Assembly (NCBI RefSeq): GCF_030269925.1
Contig: NC_085135.1
Span: forward strand, 9,548,753 to 9,612,752
Length of the DNA: 64,000 nt
Direction: 5' to 3'
Source: Bombyx mori
Lineage: Eukaryota > Arthropoda > Insecta > Lepidoptera > Bombycidae
How positions within the stretch are numbered: position 1 is the stretch's first letter; each line of letters begins with the position of its first letter. A program made the position numbers and the translations under genes. The notes beneath the pieces were generated by a model. That model was not told where the DNA came from and did no database searches. It saw nothing but the letters and a program-made list of their open reading frames with translations. This document shows, one piece after another, positions 38,901-50,960 of the stretch.

Positions 38901-39143
38901 TGATGCTTTTTTTTTATGGTTGAAGGATTACTGGTGGCCCGGAGGCCTTTCCAGTTTCACCAGGACAGGTGGGCGAGCAAAGGCTCAGCCAGGAGGGGTG
39001 GGATTTGCTAACAGCTACCCGAGCGCCTCCGAAGGAGACCTAACAGCTCAAGAGTAGCTGCTTCGCGAATGAATCTACTACCGGATCGGAATCGCGACCC
39101 GCTGAGAAGATCCGGCGAGAAACTCAGCGAGCTGATTCATGGG

Positions 39144-42025
39144 TTAGGTTGCACGGCGAACTCTTTGTCGAGTTCGACGAGTACGGTTACCGAGGTCCCT
39201 AAGCCTGCTCCTAGTGTTAGAGCTGAAGGCGTCTAATGTAAAGGTTATTGGATCTGATGGATCCGTAAGGACGTGTCTAGGGCGTCGACGGTGACTGGCT
39301 CCTGCATGATCAGGATTCGGGGAGTAGTCAGCAGCGGCAACGATAAGGCGATTATCATGACGCATAGCCTTGTCGAAGTACCGTTCCGACGCGGACTTCA
39401 TGTATTTCTGGATAGATTCGAGGCCCAGGTCGTCGTGTAGGTCAACGTTCCTCACGAACCACGGAGCTCCGACGGCTAACCTGCAAAAGCGGGATTGTAG
39501 AGATTGGAGTGTGTCTATGTGTGTGCGGGCCGCGTGAGCGAACACCACACTCGCGTAAGTCATGCCGGGCCTTATGCAAGTTTTGTAAAATGTCACCTTG
39601 TTCCGAAGGGACATTTTACTCCGCTTACAGATCATGGGGTAGAGTCTACCGAGAATAAACGCGGCACGGTCACGGACTGATTTTATATGCGGGCGGAATG
39701 TCATCGATGCATCCAGGGTAACGCCCAGGTACTTGACCTTCCTGGCCCAGGGTGTGGGTTGTCTAAAGAGAGTAATCGGGGTTGTGAGATTTGTCCTCCT
39801 AGTCCGGGAGGAAATCCGCGTGGAGCTTCCCCTCTGAAACAGCACCGCAGTACTTTTCGCTGGGTTGATGTCTATGCGCCATTTTCGGAACCACTGTCCT
39901 AGGGCTAGGGCTGCGCTCTGAAGCTTCTTCGCGATTAGGGACTTGTTTCTACTGGAATAGTAAACAGTCGTGTCGTCGGCGAATAAAGCTTAATGGGTCG
40001 GCGGCGACCGGGGAATATCGTTAACGAATAAGCTAAATAGGAGGGGTGAGAGGACAGAGCCTTGCGGGACTCCAGCTGTGAGAGGTCGTGGGGAGGAGCG
40101 GGTTCCCTCGACTCGATATCGAAAAGAGCGGTTCGACAAGAAGTCCGGTATGATGAGCACGAGACTATCCGGCACACCCATGTTGAATAGTTTGAAAATC
40201 AAACCGTTGTGCCAGACTTTGTCGAACGCTTTTGCGACGTCGAAGAAGAGAGCTCCCGTGTATAACGGTTTTGGTCGATTAAGCCCCACAAGAATGTGCT
40301 CCGTGAGGCGGTGCACCTGTTGAACGCATGAGTGATTTGTACGGAATCCGAATTGTTCATCGATGAGAATGCCCTTGGATGAGACGAAGTCTCTGAGGCG
40401 TTTGTAGAGCAGACGCTCATACAGTTTGCCTAGAGACATGAGGAGGCTAATCGGGCGGTAGCTCGTCGGATGATTTTTTGGTTTACCGGGTTTATGTATG
40501 CCGATAACGTCCGCTTCTTTCCACACCGCGGGAAAGATACAGTTCGCCATAGCGGCATTGAAAATAGATGCCAACATCACGATGAGTTGGACGGGTAGAA
40601 GTTTGATAACGCGGTTAGATATACCGTCGGAACCGGGAGCCTTGCGAGGACGTAAGTCTTTGATCAAGTCTTTAACTTCTATCGGGGTGACGGGTGGTAA
40701 CGCATCCGATGGTGGCAAGGAGGCTCTGCGTTCTACCTCACTGTCTACTAATTCTACATGAACAGGGTCCACGGATTGAGTGCTGGGCGTGCACTGGGTT
40801 TGCAATGTATCGGCCAGCAGCTCTGCTTTTTCGTCATCATCGAACGCCGCGAGTCGGCCTGAGGGGCCTACGAGGGGGGGCATAGTTACTACCGTATCCG
40901 ATTTGAGAGTACGAGCTAAGCGGTAGTAAGACCTTTGGGAGGGCGCGAGTCCTTCTAAGAAATCAGACCATCTGGCATCTCGGACTTCGGCGATGCGAGA
41001 CTTTACGTCGCGTTGTAGGGCACGCATTCGAATACGATTTTCCGCGGTAGGATACCTATCGTAGGCGCGTATTGAGGCGTTCTTAGCTCTTAGGAGCTCC
41101 CTAATATCGTAGGACAATTTGAAGCGGTGAAGGAAGTCCTCCGCTACAACTTGTTTCGATGACCTATCTAATGTCGAGGTGATGTGTGACGTTAAGATGT
41201 CTATGGCTTCAGCGGTATCCTGAGGAGACGGGGTAGAGTCCGGGCTAAACGGGAGCGATGGTGGATCAGATTCAGCCAGGCTGACGCCCAGCGTGTGCCA
41301 ATCCACCACAGTCCTCGTGACGGGAACGGAATCGGGAGCGCGACCGAGCTTCATAACGACGGGACGGTGGTCTGAATCTAACTCTGAAACTACTTCGATC
41401 GAGTGTAAGCGCAGAGTTACGTTTTTTAATAACGCTATGTCGAGTATATCCGGGCGATGCGCGATATTTAGCGGGTAGTGAGTCGGGGTTAGCGGAGCGA
41501 CGATATCGAAGGCGAGATCATCAACTAACGCGTCAAGCCGCCTGCCATTCGGGGTTGTGGTGTGTGAGTTCCACCTGATGTGTTTACAATTTAGGTCGCC
41601 CGTCAGAATGACAGAGCTTCCCATGCCGAGCAGCACCTCGATATCACTGCTTAGAACGATCTTATCCGGTGGAAGATAAACGGACGCGATAACGATCGGC
41701 GCGTGTCCCTCAGTGAGATTCGGCACACTGATGCTTCGATATTAGCGAGCGCGGGAGGATCGAGCGGGACGCAATGCAGGGCTCTTCTATAGTAAATGAC
41801 GGTACCACCACCACGAGCAGAGAGCCTGTCGTTCCTGACCATGTTATAGTTCGCGATTTTAGGGTCACGGCGCGCGGGCTTAAGTAGGGTCTCCTGCACT
41901 AAAAATATATCAATTTGATGGTCACGCAAAAAGTCAGAAACCTGATCACGTTGATTTGCGAGACCGTAAGCGTTAAAAAATCCTATCGTTACGGATAGGG
42001 GCTTTACTCTACTTATATACGCCAT
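39144..42025 (-). pseudogene. BMC1-E ORF2: endonuclease and reverse transcriptase
   Basis: It starts MAYISRVKPLSVTIGFFNAY at 42025 (minus). A one-base loss near 41710 (ISL-T-GHAPIV) and another near 39988 (just before LALFADD) are the only frame breaks seen. Endonuclease motifs are LTGDLNCKHIRWNS and LDSDHRPVVMKL. The RT has DEQFGFRTNHSC, FFDVAKAFDKVWH and AGVPQGSVLSPLLFSLF; the FADD motif falls beyond the second break. It ends in RTRRTRQRVRRAT at 39144. Confidence 0.87.
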
Positions 42026-43336
42026 TGATTACCGGCGGAGTGAGGGGAGGACGTACGTATTTAATGACGCGTATACGTCGGCGTATTCTTGCACAACTGC
42101 GATAAACTGTTGTGCGGTGGAGGCAGCGCGAATGGCGTCGCCCAAAGCGTTAACGCGCTCAAAGTTGATCGACTGAAAGAAGTCGATCGCTAAAGCGAGA
42201 TTGTCGGACGCGGTCGGAGGGCAAGTCGCGGGAGAGGGACGAGTCGCGGGGGCGGGGCGAGTCGCGGGGGCGGGACGAATCGCGGAGGAGGGAGTTGTAG
42301 CCGTGTTCATGTACGGCAGCGGTTTCGCCCAGGCTGAGACACTGGGCACCGGCGCCGGAACGAACGCTGGCTTAGCCTGCGACACAGAGGGTGCCGAGGC
42401 TTTGATGTCTGGGACGGAAGCTCGGAGGCGATTTTGGCGGGCGACGCGGCGATTTATTTTAGGGGCTCGGGGGCAACCACGGTAATTCGCGGGGTGACCC
42501 TGTGTTCGACACAGGACGCAGCTAGGCGGTTCCGTCGCGGTTTTTTGGTCGCGAGTGCATAGGGCCGTGGCGTGATCGCCCAAACACTTAACACATCGGG
42601 GGCGCGCGTGACAGTTACGGGAAGAGTGCCCGTACAATTGACAGTTATGGCACTGGCTAGGAGTGCCTTTTTTATGGGGGGCTTCGACGGCGATACCGGA
42701 GAGCCTACAGACGGTCTGTGTGTTGAAGATTTTCTTACCCTCGGGGGTAGGCTGGAGAGTGACTAGAACCATATTATATGGCTCCCTACCGCGACCGGTG
42801 TGCATACGGTGCACAGAATTCACTGGAAAGCCCTGTTCTAACAGATCGGCCTTGACGAGCTCTACATCTAACTCTTTAGGGATTCCGCGTATTACAACGC
42901 GGAGTTCGCGCTCCTCCTGGAGCGTATAAGTATGGAAACTTATACGTTCCTTACGGATTTAAGAAGAGAGGGCCCTATGGTCGTCGGGTTTTTGAACCTT
43001 AATTTGAATGCCGTTCGCGAGGTTACGGGCATTCGTGAAATTTATATTTTTGGCCTTAAGGGCCAGGCAAACTCGATCCCAAGCTGCCTTCTCCTGAAGG
43101 ATAACCGGGGGAGGGGTCTGGGTTTTATTTTGTGCCACCAGACGCGGCGACGGAGTGGCACGGGCTGGGGGCGCAACGGGAGTCTGAGGGCGGAGGCGCG
43201 ACGCGTTCGCGGCTTTGCTAATTTTAGCGGCCGCGGGAGCTCGGGACTCCGCGGCACGCTTCTTACCCTTCTGTACCAGGGTGAATCCATCCGTCGATGA
43301 GGCGGGGGCGAGGTCGACCTCCATGTCCGAGTCAGA

Positions 43337-43346
43337 GTCGGAGCAC
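43337..43346 (+). repeat. Left TSD (GTCGGAGCAC) of BMC1-F
   Basis: Repeated at 48506-48515 directly after the BMC1-F poly-A. One copy is needed for the BMC1-E ORF1 frame (SSCSDSD). Confidence 0.9.
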
Positions 43347-43721
43347 ATTCCGATTTGAGCAACCGACGCGCGTGGACGTGCTCATTGTTCGTTCGATCGC
43401 CCGACCTCGGTTCGTGGCACATCTGGCGTCCAAGTGTTTTGTCGGAAGTGACTACCGGTGATAATAGATCATTGTTCGTGGCACATCTGTGGCCCAAGTG
43501 TTTCTCGGAATTTGTACCTGCGCCTAATTGCAAGGCATTGCCGCCCGGTAACTGTGCAGTGGTTCTATTCACTCTAATTCTATTCTATTTATTCTATTCA
43601 CTAAAATTTCTAAAATTCCTAGAATCGCTTCGGCCAATTTAGTGTTACCGACGCAGGGGCCTCGCCGCAAGGCGAGCGCGTGTTTAAGTCCCGGGGCAGC
43701 CCCCCCTGGGCAGTCCGAAGA

Positions 43722-45387
43722 AATGGAGTTCTCTCCAACCAACACACTGCTCGCGGAATTCTTAAGCGAGAAATACCCGGCCCTCGAATCAGAATTTTTA
43801 GCTTACAAAGCTAAACGCGCCGTGAACTGTTCTGCCGTGCCCGCCCCGCCCGCCGTTTCCGCCACGCCTGCCGTTCCCGCGTCCCCTTCAAGCGCGCGCA
43901 AAACTCCCGCGACGTACACCGCAGCCTCCGTCGCGCCCAGCACACCCGTGTCCCCCATACTCCCGCGAAAAACTCCCGCGAAAAACTCCCGCGTCTACCG
44001 CGGCAGCTTCCGTTCTACCTCAGCGATCGTCTGCGGCCTCCGTCGCGTCCGCCGCTCTCGCGCCTTCCTCCTCGTCCTCCGACTCTGACTCGGATATGGA
44101 GGTTGACCTCGTTCCCGCCTCATTGACAGATGGATTCACCCTCGTGCAAAAGGGTAAGAAGCGTGCCGCGGAGTCCCGAGCTTCCGCGGCCGCTAAAATA
44201 AGCAAAGCCGCGAACGCGTCGCGCCCCCGCCCTCCGACCCCCGTCGCTCCCTGTCCCCGTGCCACGCCGTCGCCGCGCCCGGTGGCACAAACGAAAAATC
44301 AGGCCCCTCCTCCGTTGATTCTTCAAGAGAAGGCTGCTTGGGACCGTGTCTCCCTGGCCCTTAAGGCCAAGAACATAAAATTTGCCAGCGCCCGTAACCT
44401 CGCGAACGGGATACAGATAAAAGTAGCAACACCCGACGACCATAGGGCCCTCTCAAGCTACCTCCGAAAGGAGCGTATAAGTTATCATACGTATACGCTC
44501 CAGGAGGAGCGTGAGCTCCGTGCTGTCATACGTGGCATCCCCAAGGAGTTAGATGCCGAGCTCGTAAAGGCCGACCTACTCGAACAAGGTCTACCCGTAA
44601 ACTCCGTGCACCGCATGCACACAGGACGCGGGAGGGAGCCATACAATATGGTTCTCGTCGCCCTCGAGTCTACCCCCGAGGGTAAGCAAATCTTTAACGT
44701 CCGAACAGTCTGTAGGCTTTCCGGAATCACCGTGGAAACCCCTCATAAAAAGGCACTCCGAGCCAGTGCCACAATTGTCAGTTGTACGGGCATTCTTCCC
44801 GTAATTGTCACGCGCGCCCTCGATGCGTCAAGTGTTTGGACGATCACGCCACGACTCTTTGCACTCGCGATCAAAAAACCGCGACGGAACCACCTAGCTG
44901 CGTCCTGTGCCGAACACAGGGTCACCCCGCGAATTACCGTGGATGCCCCCGAGCACCTAAAATAAATCGCCGCGTCGCGCGCCAAAACCGCCTCCGAGCT
45001 TCCGGCCCTGACATCAAAGCCACGGCACCCTCTGTGCCGAAGGCTAAGCCTGCCTTCGTGCCGGCGCCGGTGCCCAGCGGCTCGGCCTGGGCTAAACCGT
45101 TGCCGTACACGAACACGGCTGTAGCTCCCTCCCCCGCCATTCGTCCCGCCCCCCCGATACGTCCCTCCCCCGTGATTCGTTCCCCCGCGACCAGCACTCC
45201 GACCGCGTCCGACAATCTCGCTCTAGCGATCGACTTTTTTCAGTCGATCAACTTTGAGCGTGTTAATGCTTTGGGTGACGCCATTCGCGCCGCCTCCACT
45301 GCACAACACTTCATCGCCGTTGTGCAAGAATACGCTGACGTATACGCGTCGTTAAATACGTACGTCCTCCCCTCACTCCGCCGGTAA
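43722..45387 (+). pseudogene. BMC1-F ORF1, two frameshifts
   Basis: The ATG at 43722 gives MEFSPTNTLLAEFLSEKYPA, LESEFLAYKAKRAV and an Ala/Pro-rich stretch. A duplicated AAAACTCCCGCG unit near 43970-43995 shifts the frame until SDSDMEVDLVPASLTDGF (44080). The RRM-like middle (LALKAKNIKFASARNLANGI, LRAVIRGIPKELDAELVKAD) follows. Loss of one A near 44750 shifts the knuckle region (YGHSSRNCH, CVKCLDDHATTLC, CVLCRTQGHPANYRGC) to the frame ending at 45387 (VLPSLRR). The N-terminus is diverged but aligns with MDAVFAEFL...ASEFLAFKA of other copies. Confidence 0.85.
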
Positions 45388-45390
45388 TCA

Positions 45391-48259
45391 ATGGCGTACA
45401 TAAGTAGAATAAAGCCCCTATCCGTAACGATAGGATTTTTTAACGCTTACGGTCTCGCAAATCAACGTGATCAGGTTTGTGATTTTTTGCGTGACCATCA
45501 AATTGACATCTTTTTGGTGCAGGAGACCCTGCTTAAGCCCGCGCGCCGCGACCCTAAAATCGCGAACTATAACATGGTTAGGAACGACAGGCTCGCTGCT
45601 CGTGGTGGTGGTACCGTCATTTACTATAGACGAGCCCTGCACTGCGTCCCACTCGACGCCCCCGCGCTTTCTAACATCGAAGCATCAGTATGCCGAATCT
45701 CACTGACTGGACACGCGCCGATCGTTATCGCGTCCGTTTATCTTCCACCGGATAAGATCGTTCTAAGCAGTGATATCGAGGCGCTGCTCGGCATGGGAAG
45801 CTCTGTCATTCTGGCGGGCGACCTAAATTGTAAACACGTCAGGTGGAACTCACACACCACAACCCCAAATGGCAGGCGGCTTGACGCGTTAGTCGATGAT
45901 CTCGCCTTCGATATCGTCGCTCCGCTAACCCCGACTCACTACCCGCTAAATATCGCGCATCGCCCGGATATACTCGACATAGCGTTATTAAAAAACGTAA
46001 TTCTGCGCTTACACTCGATCGAAGTAGTTTCAGAGTTAGATTCAGACCACCGTCCCGTCGTTATGAAGCTCGGTCGCGCTCCCGATTCCGTTCCCGTCAC
46101 GAGGACTGTGGTGGATTGGCACACGCTGAGCATCAACCTGGCTGAATCTGATCCACCATCGCTCCCGTTTAGCCCGGACTCTACCCCGTCTCTTCAGGAT
46201 ACCGCTGAAGCCATAGACATCTTAACGTCACACATCACCTCGACATTAGATAGGTCATCGAAGCAAGTTGTAGCGGAGGACTTCCTTCATCGCTTCAAAT
46301 TGCCCGATCCTTAGAGCTAAGAACGCCTCGATCCGCGCCTACGATAGGTATCCTACCGTGGATAATCGTATTCGAATGCGTGCCCTACAACGCGACGTAA
46401 AGTCTCGCATCGCCGAAGTCCGAGATGCCAGATGGTCTGATTTCTTAAAAAGACTCGCGCCCTCCCAAAGGTCTTACTACCGCTTAGCTCGTACTCTCAA
46501 ATCGGATACGGTAGTAACTATGCCCCCCCTCGTAGGCCCCTCAGGCCGACTCGCGGCGTTCGATGATGATGAAAAAGCAGAGCTGCTGGCCGATACATTG
46601 CAAACCCAGTGCACGCCCAGCACTCAATCCGTGGACCCTGTTCATGTAGAATTAGTAAACAGTGAGGTAGAACGCAGAGCCTCCTTGCCACCCTCGGATG
46701 TGCTACCACCCGTCACCCCGATGGAAGTTAAAGACTTGATCAAAGACCTACGTCCTCGCAAGGCTCCCGGTTCCGACGGTATATCTAACCGCGTTATTAA
46801 ACTTCTACCCGTCCAACTCATCGTGATGTTGGCATCTATTTTCAATGCCGCTATGGCCAACTGTATCTTTCCCGCGGTGTGGAAAGAAGCGGACGTTATC
46901 GGCATACATAAACCCGGTAAACCAAAAAATCATCCGACGAGCTACCGCCCGATTAGCCTCCTCATGTCTCTAGGCAAACTGTATGAGCGTCTGCTCTACA
47001 AACGCCTCAGAGACTTCGTCTCATCCAAGGGCATTCTCATCGATGAACAATTCGGATTCCGTACAAATCACTCATGCGTTCAACAGGTGCACCGCCTCAC
47101 GGAGCACATTCTTGTGGGGCTTAATCGACCAAAACCGTTATACACGGGAGCTCTCTTCTTCGACGTCGCAAAAGCGTTTGACAAAGTCTGGCACAATGGT
47201 TTGATTTTCAAACTATTCAACATGGGCGTGCCGGATAGTCTCGTGCTCATCATACGGGACTTCTTGTCGAACCGCTCTTTTCGATATCGAGTCGAGGGAA
47301 CCCGCTCCTCCCCACGACCTCTCGCGGCTGGAGTCCCGCAAGGCTCTGTCCTCTCACCCCTCCTATTTAGCTTATTCGTCAACGATATTCCCCGGTCGCC
47401 GCCGACCCATTTAGCTTTATTCGCCGACGACACGACTGTTTACTATTCTAGTAGAAATAAGTCCCTAATCGCGAAGAAGCTTCAGAACGCAGCCCTAGCC
47501 CTAGGACAGTGGTTCCGAAAATGGCGCATAGACATCAACCCAGCGAAAAGTACTGCGGTGCTATTTCAGAGGGGAAGCTCCACACGGATTTCCTCCCGGA
47601 TTAGGAGGAGGAATCTCACACCCCCGATTACTCTCTTTAGACAACCCATACCCTGGGCTAGGAAGGTCAAGTACCTGGGCGTTACCCTGGATGCATCGAT
47701 GACATTCCGCCCGCATATAAAATCAGTCCGTGACCGTGCCGCGTTTATTCTCGGTAGACTCTACCCCATGATCTGTAAGCGGAGTAAAATGTCCCTTCGG
47801 AACAAGGTGACACTTTACAAAACTTGCATAAGGCCCGTCATGACTTACGCGAGTGTGGTGTTCGCTCACGCAGCCCGCACACATATAGACACCCTCCAAT
47901 CCCTACAATCCCGCTTTTGCAGGTTAGCTGTCGGGGCTCCGTGGTTCGTGAGGAACGTTGACCTACACGACGACCTGGGCCTCGAATCAATTCGGAAATA
48001 CATGAAGTCAGCGTCGGAACGATACTTCGATAAGGCTATGCGTCATGATAATCGCCTTATCGTTGCCGCCGCTGACTACTCCCCGAATCCTGATCATTCA
48101 GGAGCCAGTCACCGTCGACGCCCTAGACACGTCCTTACGGATCCATCAGATCCAATAACCTTTGCATTAGATGCCTTCAGCTCTAATACTAGGAGCAGGC
48201 TTAGGGACCCCGGTAACCGTACTCGTCGAACTCGACAAAGAGGTCGACGTGCAACCTAA
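45391..48259 (+). pseudogene. BMC1-F ORF2, one 14-base deletion
   Basis: It starts MAYISRIKPLSVTIGFFNAY 3 bases after the ORF1 stop. The endonuclease is intact (LVQETLLKP, LAGDLNCKHVRWNS, LDSDHRPVVMKL). A 14-base deletion after RFKLPD (46307-46312) shifts the frame to a stop at 46314. From about 46319 the correct frame is open to 48259, with the whole RT: SYRPISLLMSLGK, DEQFGFRTNHSC, FFDVAKAFDKVWH, AGVPQGSVLSPLLFSLF, LALFADDTTVYY and the Arg-rich end. It is the most complete RT of this family in the window. Confidence 0.88.
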
Positions 48260-48271
48260 CCCATGCATCAG

Positions 48272-48505
48272 CCCGCTGAGTTTCTCGCCGGATCTTCTCA
48301 GCGGGTCGCGATTCCGATCCGGTAGTAGATTCATTCGCGAAACAATTGCTCTTGAGTTGTTAGGTCTCCTTCGGAGGCGCTCGGGCAGTTGTTAGCAAAT
48401 CCCACCCCTCTTGGCTGAGCCTTTGCTCGCCCACCTGTCCTGGTGAAACTGGAAAGGCCTTCGGGCCACCAGTAAACTTTCAATCATAAAAAAAAAAAAA
48501 AAAAA
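48272..48505 (+). other. BMC1-F 3' UTR with hairpin and poly-A
   Basis: The hairpin CCCGCTGAG/CTCAGCGGG (about 48272-48305) is followed by GGTCTCCTTCGGAGGCGCTC, itself a short stem (CTCC-TTC-GGAG), then CCACCAGTAAACTTTCAATC and 18 A's. Confidence 0.7.
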
Positions 48506-49245
48506 GTCGGAGCACGAGGAGGCGGGTGCAGGCGACCTACGAGCAAGTGTAGGTGTTTTAGAGGGCGCGACGGAGGCCGCGGATGATCGCGCTGCTGGAA
48601 CGGTGACCACGGCGGACGACGCAGCAGTTTTACTCGCCAGTATAGGCGACGCGGGAACGGCAGTTACGACAGAGGCTACGGTGCTCAATGCAGAAGCTTT
48701 GCACGCAGGTACAGGCGACGCAGGAGCAGCGAGCGCGGCGGAGTCCTCGAGAGGGCTCGCAGTGTGATTGGCCTTGAAGGCCAGAAACTCTGAGGCGAGC
48801 TGTGGGTGGTGAAGTCGGAGGAATTCCGCGAATACACCGTCCATGATCGCTGAGTACCCAGGTGGGGCGGCCCCGGGTCTTGAAAACACTCGCCTTGCGG
48901 CGAGGCCCCAACTTCTCGAACCTGAGCGGTTCTATTGAACACAGGTGGCAATGCGGCGCGATTACTACAGGACAAAGAAAAAGCACAACAAAACAGAAAT
49001 TACAAAAAGAAACAAAACAAATAAATACTTGCAGGAAAACACTTTGTCGGCAAATGTTCCACGAACACAAAAATAACTAAAACAAAACAAATAAAAGCTT
49101 CCAGGAAAAACACTTGGTCGGCAGATGTATCACGAACACAGGGCGCGCGAACAATGGCCGGGCTAACAAAAGCCGGGCGAACAAAGACCGGGCGATCGAG
49201 TGGTCGATGAGCACGTCCGCACGTGACGGGTGCCTCTATCGGAAT

Positions 49246-49507
49246 GATCAGCATTTTCTAATTGATAGCATTACAAACTAATGCTATGTAGGTTTCTATT
49301 TATAGCGTTCTATTTTTAAAAAAAAACGACATTCAAAATACATTATTTCGATTGAAATCCACCACAAAAAGTTAGGTGGAATCGTGTTCAAAGCTTTTGT
49401 TTTATCACGAAATTCCGAGCATTATTAACCTTTGTCATTCTTGACGCTCTTTGCCTGTTTAGGATTTTTAAATTAATCAGTCATATTATTAGTCACGTCA
49501 ACACTGA
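49246..49507. other. AT-rich stretch without recognised features
   Basis: About 260 bases between BMC1-E and an RT fragment. It contains GATAGCATTACAAACTAATG and an A9 run. No coding or terminal-repeat signal was found. It is probably part of the older element into which BMC1-E inserted. Confidence 0.4.
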
Positions 49508-50120
49508 ATGACCGATGGTACTCTCGCCTTAATTGAAGAGAGGCATCGAAAGAACGCTGAAGGCATAAACACGAACGAACTGAATGGATTGTTTGCCAAT
49601 ATACAGGCCAGCCGCAGACGAGATCATAACTCTTACCTTCGTATCATTTGTGAAGAGATCATAAAACATTCATTGAAGCATGGATCTAGAGATCTCTACC
49701 ACAAAATACGGTTCCAAATCATTGCCATATAAACCTAGGTTATTGAAAATGCCAAAAACGAAATGACAACAGAGTTGGAACAATTCTCTAAAACATGGAA
49801 AAAATACTTCTCCTACTACAACTGTATACTACTAGTACTACTACAATCGTTATTTCAAGATCCACGGTCTCGGCAATTCACAAGTACAGATCCAAACAAT
49901 GAGGATTTGGAGCCGAGCATTCTCCTGTCTGAGGTTAGAGCTGCTATAAAATACCTCAAAAACAAAAAAGCTACTGGTAGAAATACAATTTCTGTTGAAA
50001 TAATAAAAGCCTGAGGAGAACGCGGTGATCATATATTTCTTAACTTATGCAACAGGGTATTGCAGACAGAAGTCTGGCCGTCGGAACTGGCATAAAAAAG
50101 GCTCTACGAAGAAACATATA
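49508..50120 (+). pseudogene. Degenerate LINE RT fragment (linker and RT start)
   Basis: Frames read LALIEERHRKNAEGINTNEL, LFANIQASRRRDHNSYL and, after a break, EPSILLSEVRAAIKYLKNKK, ATGRNTISVEIIKA and, beyond a TGA, HIFLNLCNRVLQTEVWPSEL. This is the start of an RT domain (SEVxxAIxxLKNxKATGxDxI) of RTE or related LINEs. It is cut at 50121 by the LTR of the gypsy element, and its 3' part is not seen. Confidence 0.6.
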
Positions 50121-50350
50121 TGTGGGGAGTGTTATTTTTATTACGTTTTTTCAGTTTGTTTTTTTAATATTTATTTTGTGCCTGTTGCAATGGCAACATT
50201 CTATTAGATTCACAAAGAGATAGTAGCTTAAGGTTAGAGGGAGTAGTTCAACATTGGAATAGTTTTAGAAAGACGTGTACGAAGTGATTGTGAAGTAAAA
50301 TAAAGAATTTCGCTATATTCATCCCACTTTTACTTATGAACGATCCCACA
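50121..50350 (+). repeat. 5' LTR of a Ty3/gypsy element
   Basis: 230 bases starting TGTGGGGAGTG and ending CGATCCCACA, giving the terminal inverted repeat TGTGGG/CCCACA and the canonical TG...CA. AATAAAG near 50300 is a polyadenylation signal. A primer-binding site follows 7 bases downstream. The second LTR must lie outside the window. Confidence 0.75.
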
Positions 50351-50357
50351 ACTATTT

Positions 50358-50375
50358 TGGGGGCTCGTCCGGGAT
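50358..50375 (+). promoter_or_regulatory. Primer-binding site, tRNA-Pro type
   Basis: TGGGGGCTCGTCCGGGAT is 18 bases complementary to the 3' end of a tRNA-Pro, as known for LTR elements and retroviruses that use this primer. It confirms that 50121-50350 is the 5' LTR and fixes the orientation as plus. Confidence 0.78.
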
Positions 50376-50960
50376 TGAGAAAAGTATCAGTGTGGAAGAA
50401 CTATGAAGATTTACGAAGATATTATCAACAAAATACAAGCAACCGCCAAGTCATTCTGAATTTGTTTTACCAACCCGAGCTAGAATAAAACGAAGGTAGT
50501 AGTACAACAGTTCGTTCAAAGTTATTCAAGAAATCGAGCACATTAGACTGTATTACCGATACAATCGCTGCACCGAATGCTTCGGGATGCGGATTATGAT
50601 CCGATGTTTGAAATGCATATTTGAAAAAATGCTTCGGGACACTGTTTATTACGTCATTATAAATTAATATTTTTACGAATAAATATACGAAGATGAAATG
50701 AAAATATGATGTTCAAGACGGCAAGTTTTACGATTACTGCACTTTACGAATAACGATTATTCGCGTTTTACGAAGAAAGTTATTATGATGATAAGAAGAT
50801 TTTGCGAATATTAAGACTTAACGAATATCAGACGTTGCACATACGACTTGACATTACGACTTAACAAAAAATTTACGAAGAACATTTTATAAGAAGGTTA
50901 AAAACACAAGAACATCGATTTATTTCGAAAATTCAAAACTTAGGTACTTACCCATTAAAG
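50376..50960 (+). other. Leader between PBS and gag
   Basis: 585 A-rich bases with many out-of-frame ATGs and stops, no conserved protein signal. It is plausible packaging/leader RNA of the LTR element. Confidence 0.45.

Larger units (their letters stand above)
43347..48505 (+). mobile_element. BMC1-F: full-length Jockey-clade LINE with a divergent 5' module
   Basis: 5159 bp from ATTCCGATTTGAGCAACCGA to an 18-base poly-A (48488-48505), with TSD GTCGGAGCAC. The 5' UTR and first ~120 codons of ORF1 differ strongly from copies B, E and G, whereas the rest of ORF1, ORF2 and the 3' UTR are nearly the same. The 5' start (ATTCCGAT) and GNRA hairpin (43661-43676) are kept. It inserted into a minus-strand sister copy, so the pair forms a large inverted duplication. 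Confidence 0.9.
42029..48844 (-). pseudogene. BMC1-E ORF1, split by BMC1-F
   Basis: Minus-strand ATG at 48844 (MDGVFAEFLRLHHPQLASEF), Ala/Pro-rich to CSD at 48506, interrupted by BMC1-F, resuming at 43346 with SDSDSDMEVDLAPASSTDGF. A nonsense change follows RALSS near 42957 (TTACCTCC to TTAAATCC), and beyond it the frame is clean: VVIRGIPKELDVELVKAD (about 42895), CHNCQLYGHSSRNCH, CVKCLGDHATALC, CVLCRTQGHPANYRGC and VLPSLRR with a stop at 42029. Coordinates span the insertion; coding pieces are 48844-48506 and 43346-42029. Confidence 0.83.
38907..49245 (-). mobile_element. BMC1-E: near full-length Jockey-clade LINE, minus strand, split by BMC1-F
   Basis: The 5' end (minus) is ATTCCGATAGAGGCACCCGT at 49245, exact. 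The 3' end is a short poly-A (plus-strand T-run at 38908-38917). BMC1-F occupies 43347-48505 with a 10-bp TSD, leaving a native length of about 5.2 kb. No matching TSD could be found at its outer borders. Both ORFs carry a few lesions. Confidence 0.87.

Noticed and set aside
38907..49245. TSD for BMC1-E (GTGATGC before 38907 against GATCAGC after 49245)
   Set aside because: The similarity is too weak; I could not define a duplication, so it is not claimed.
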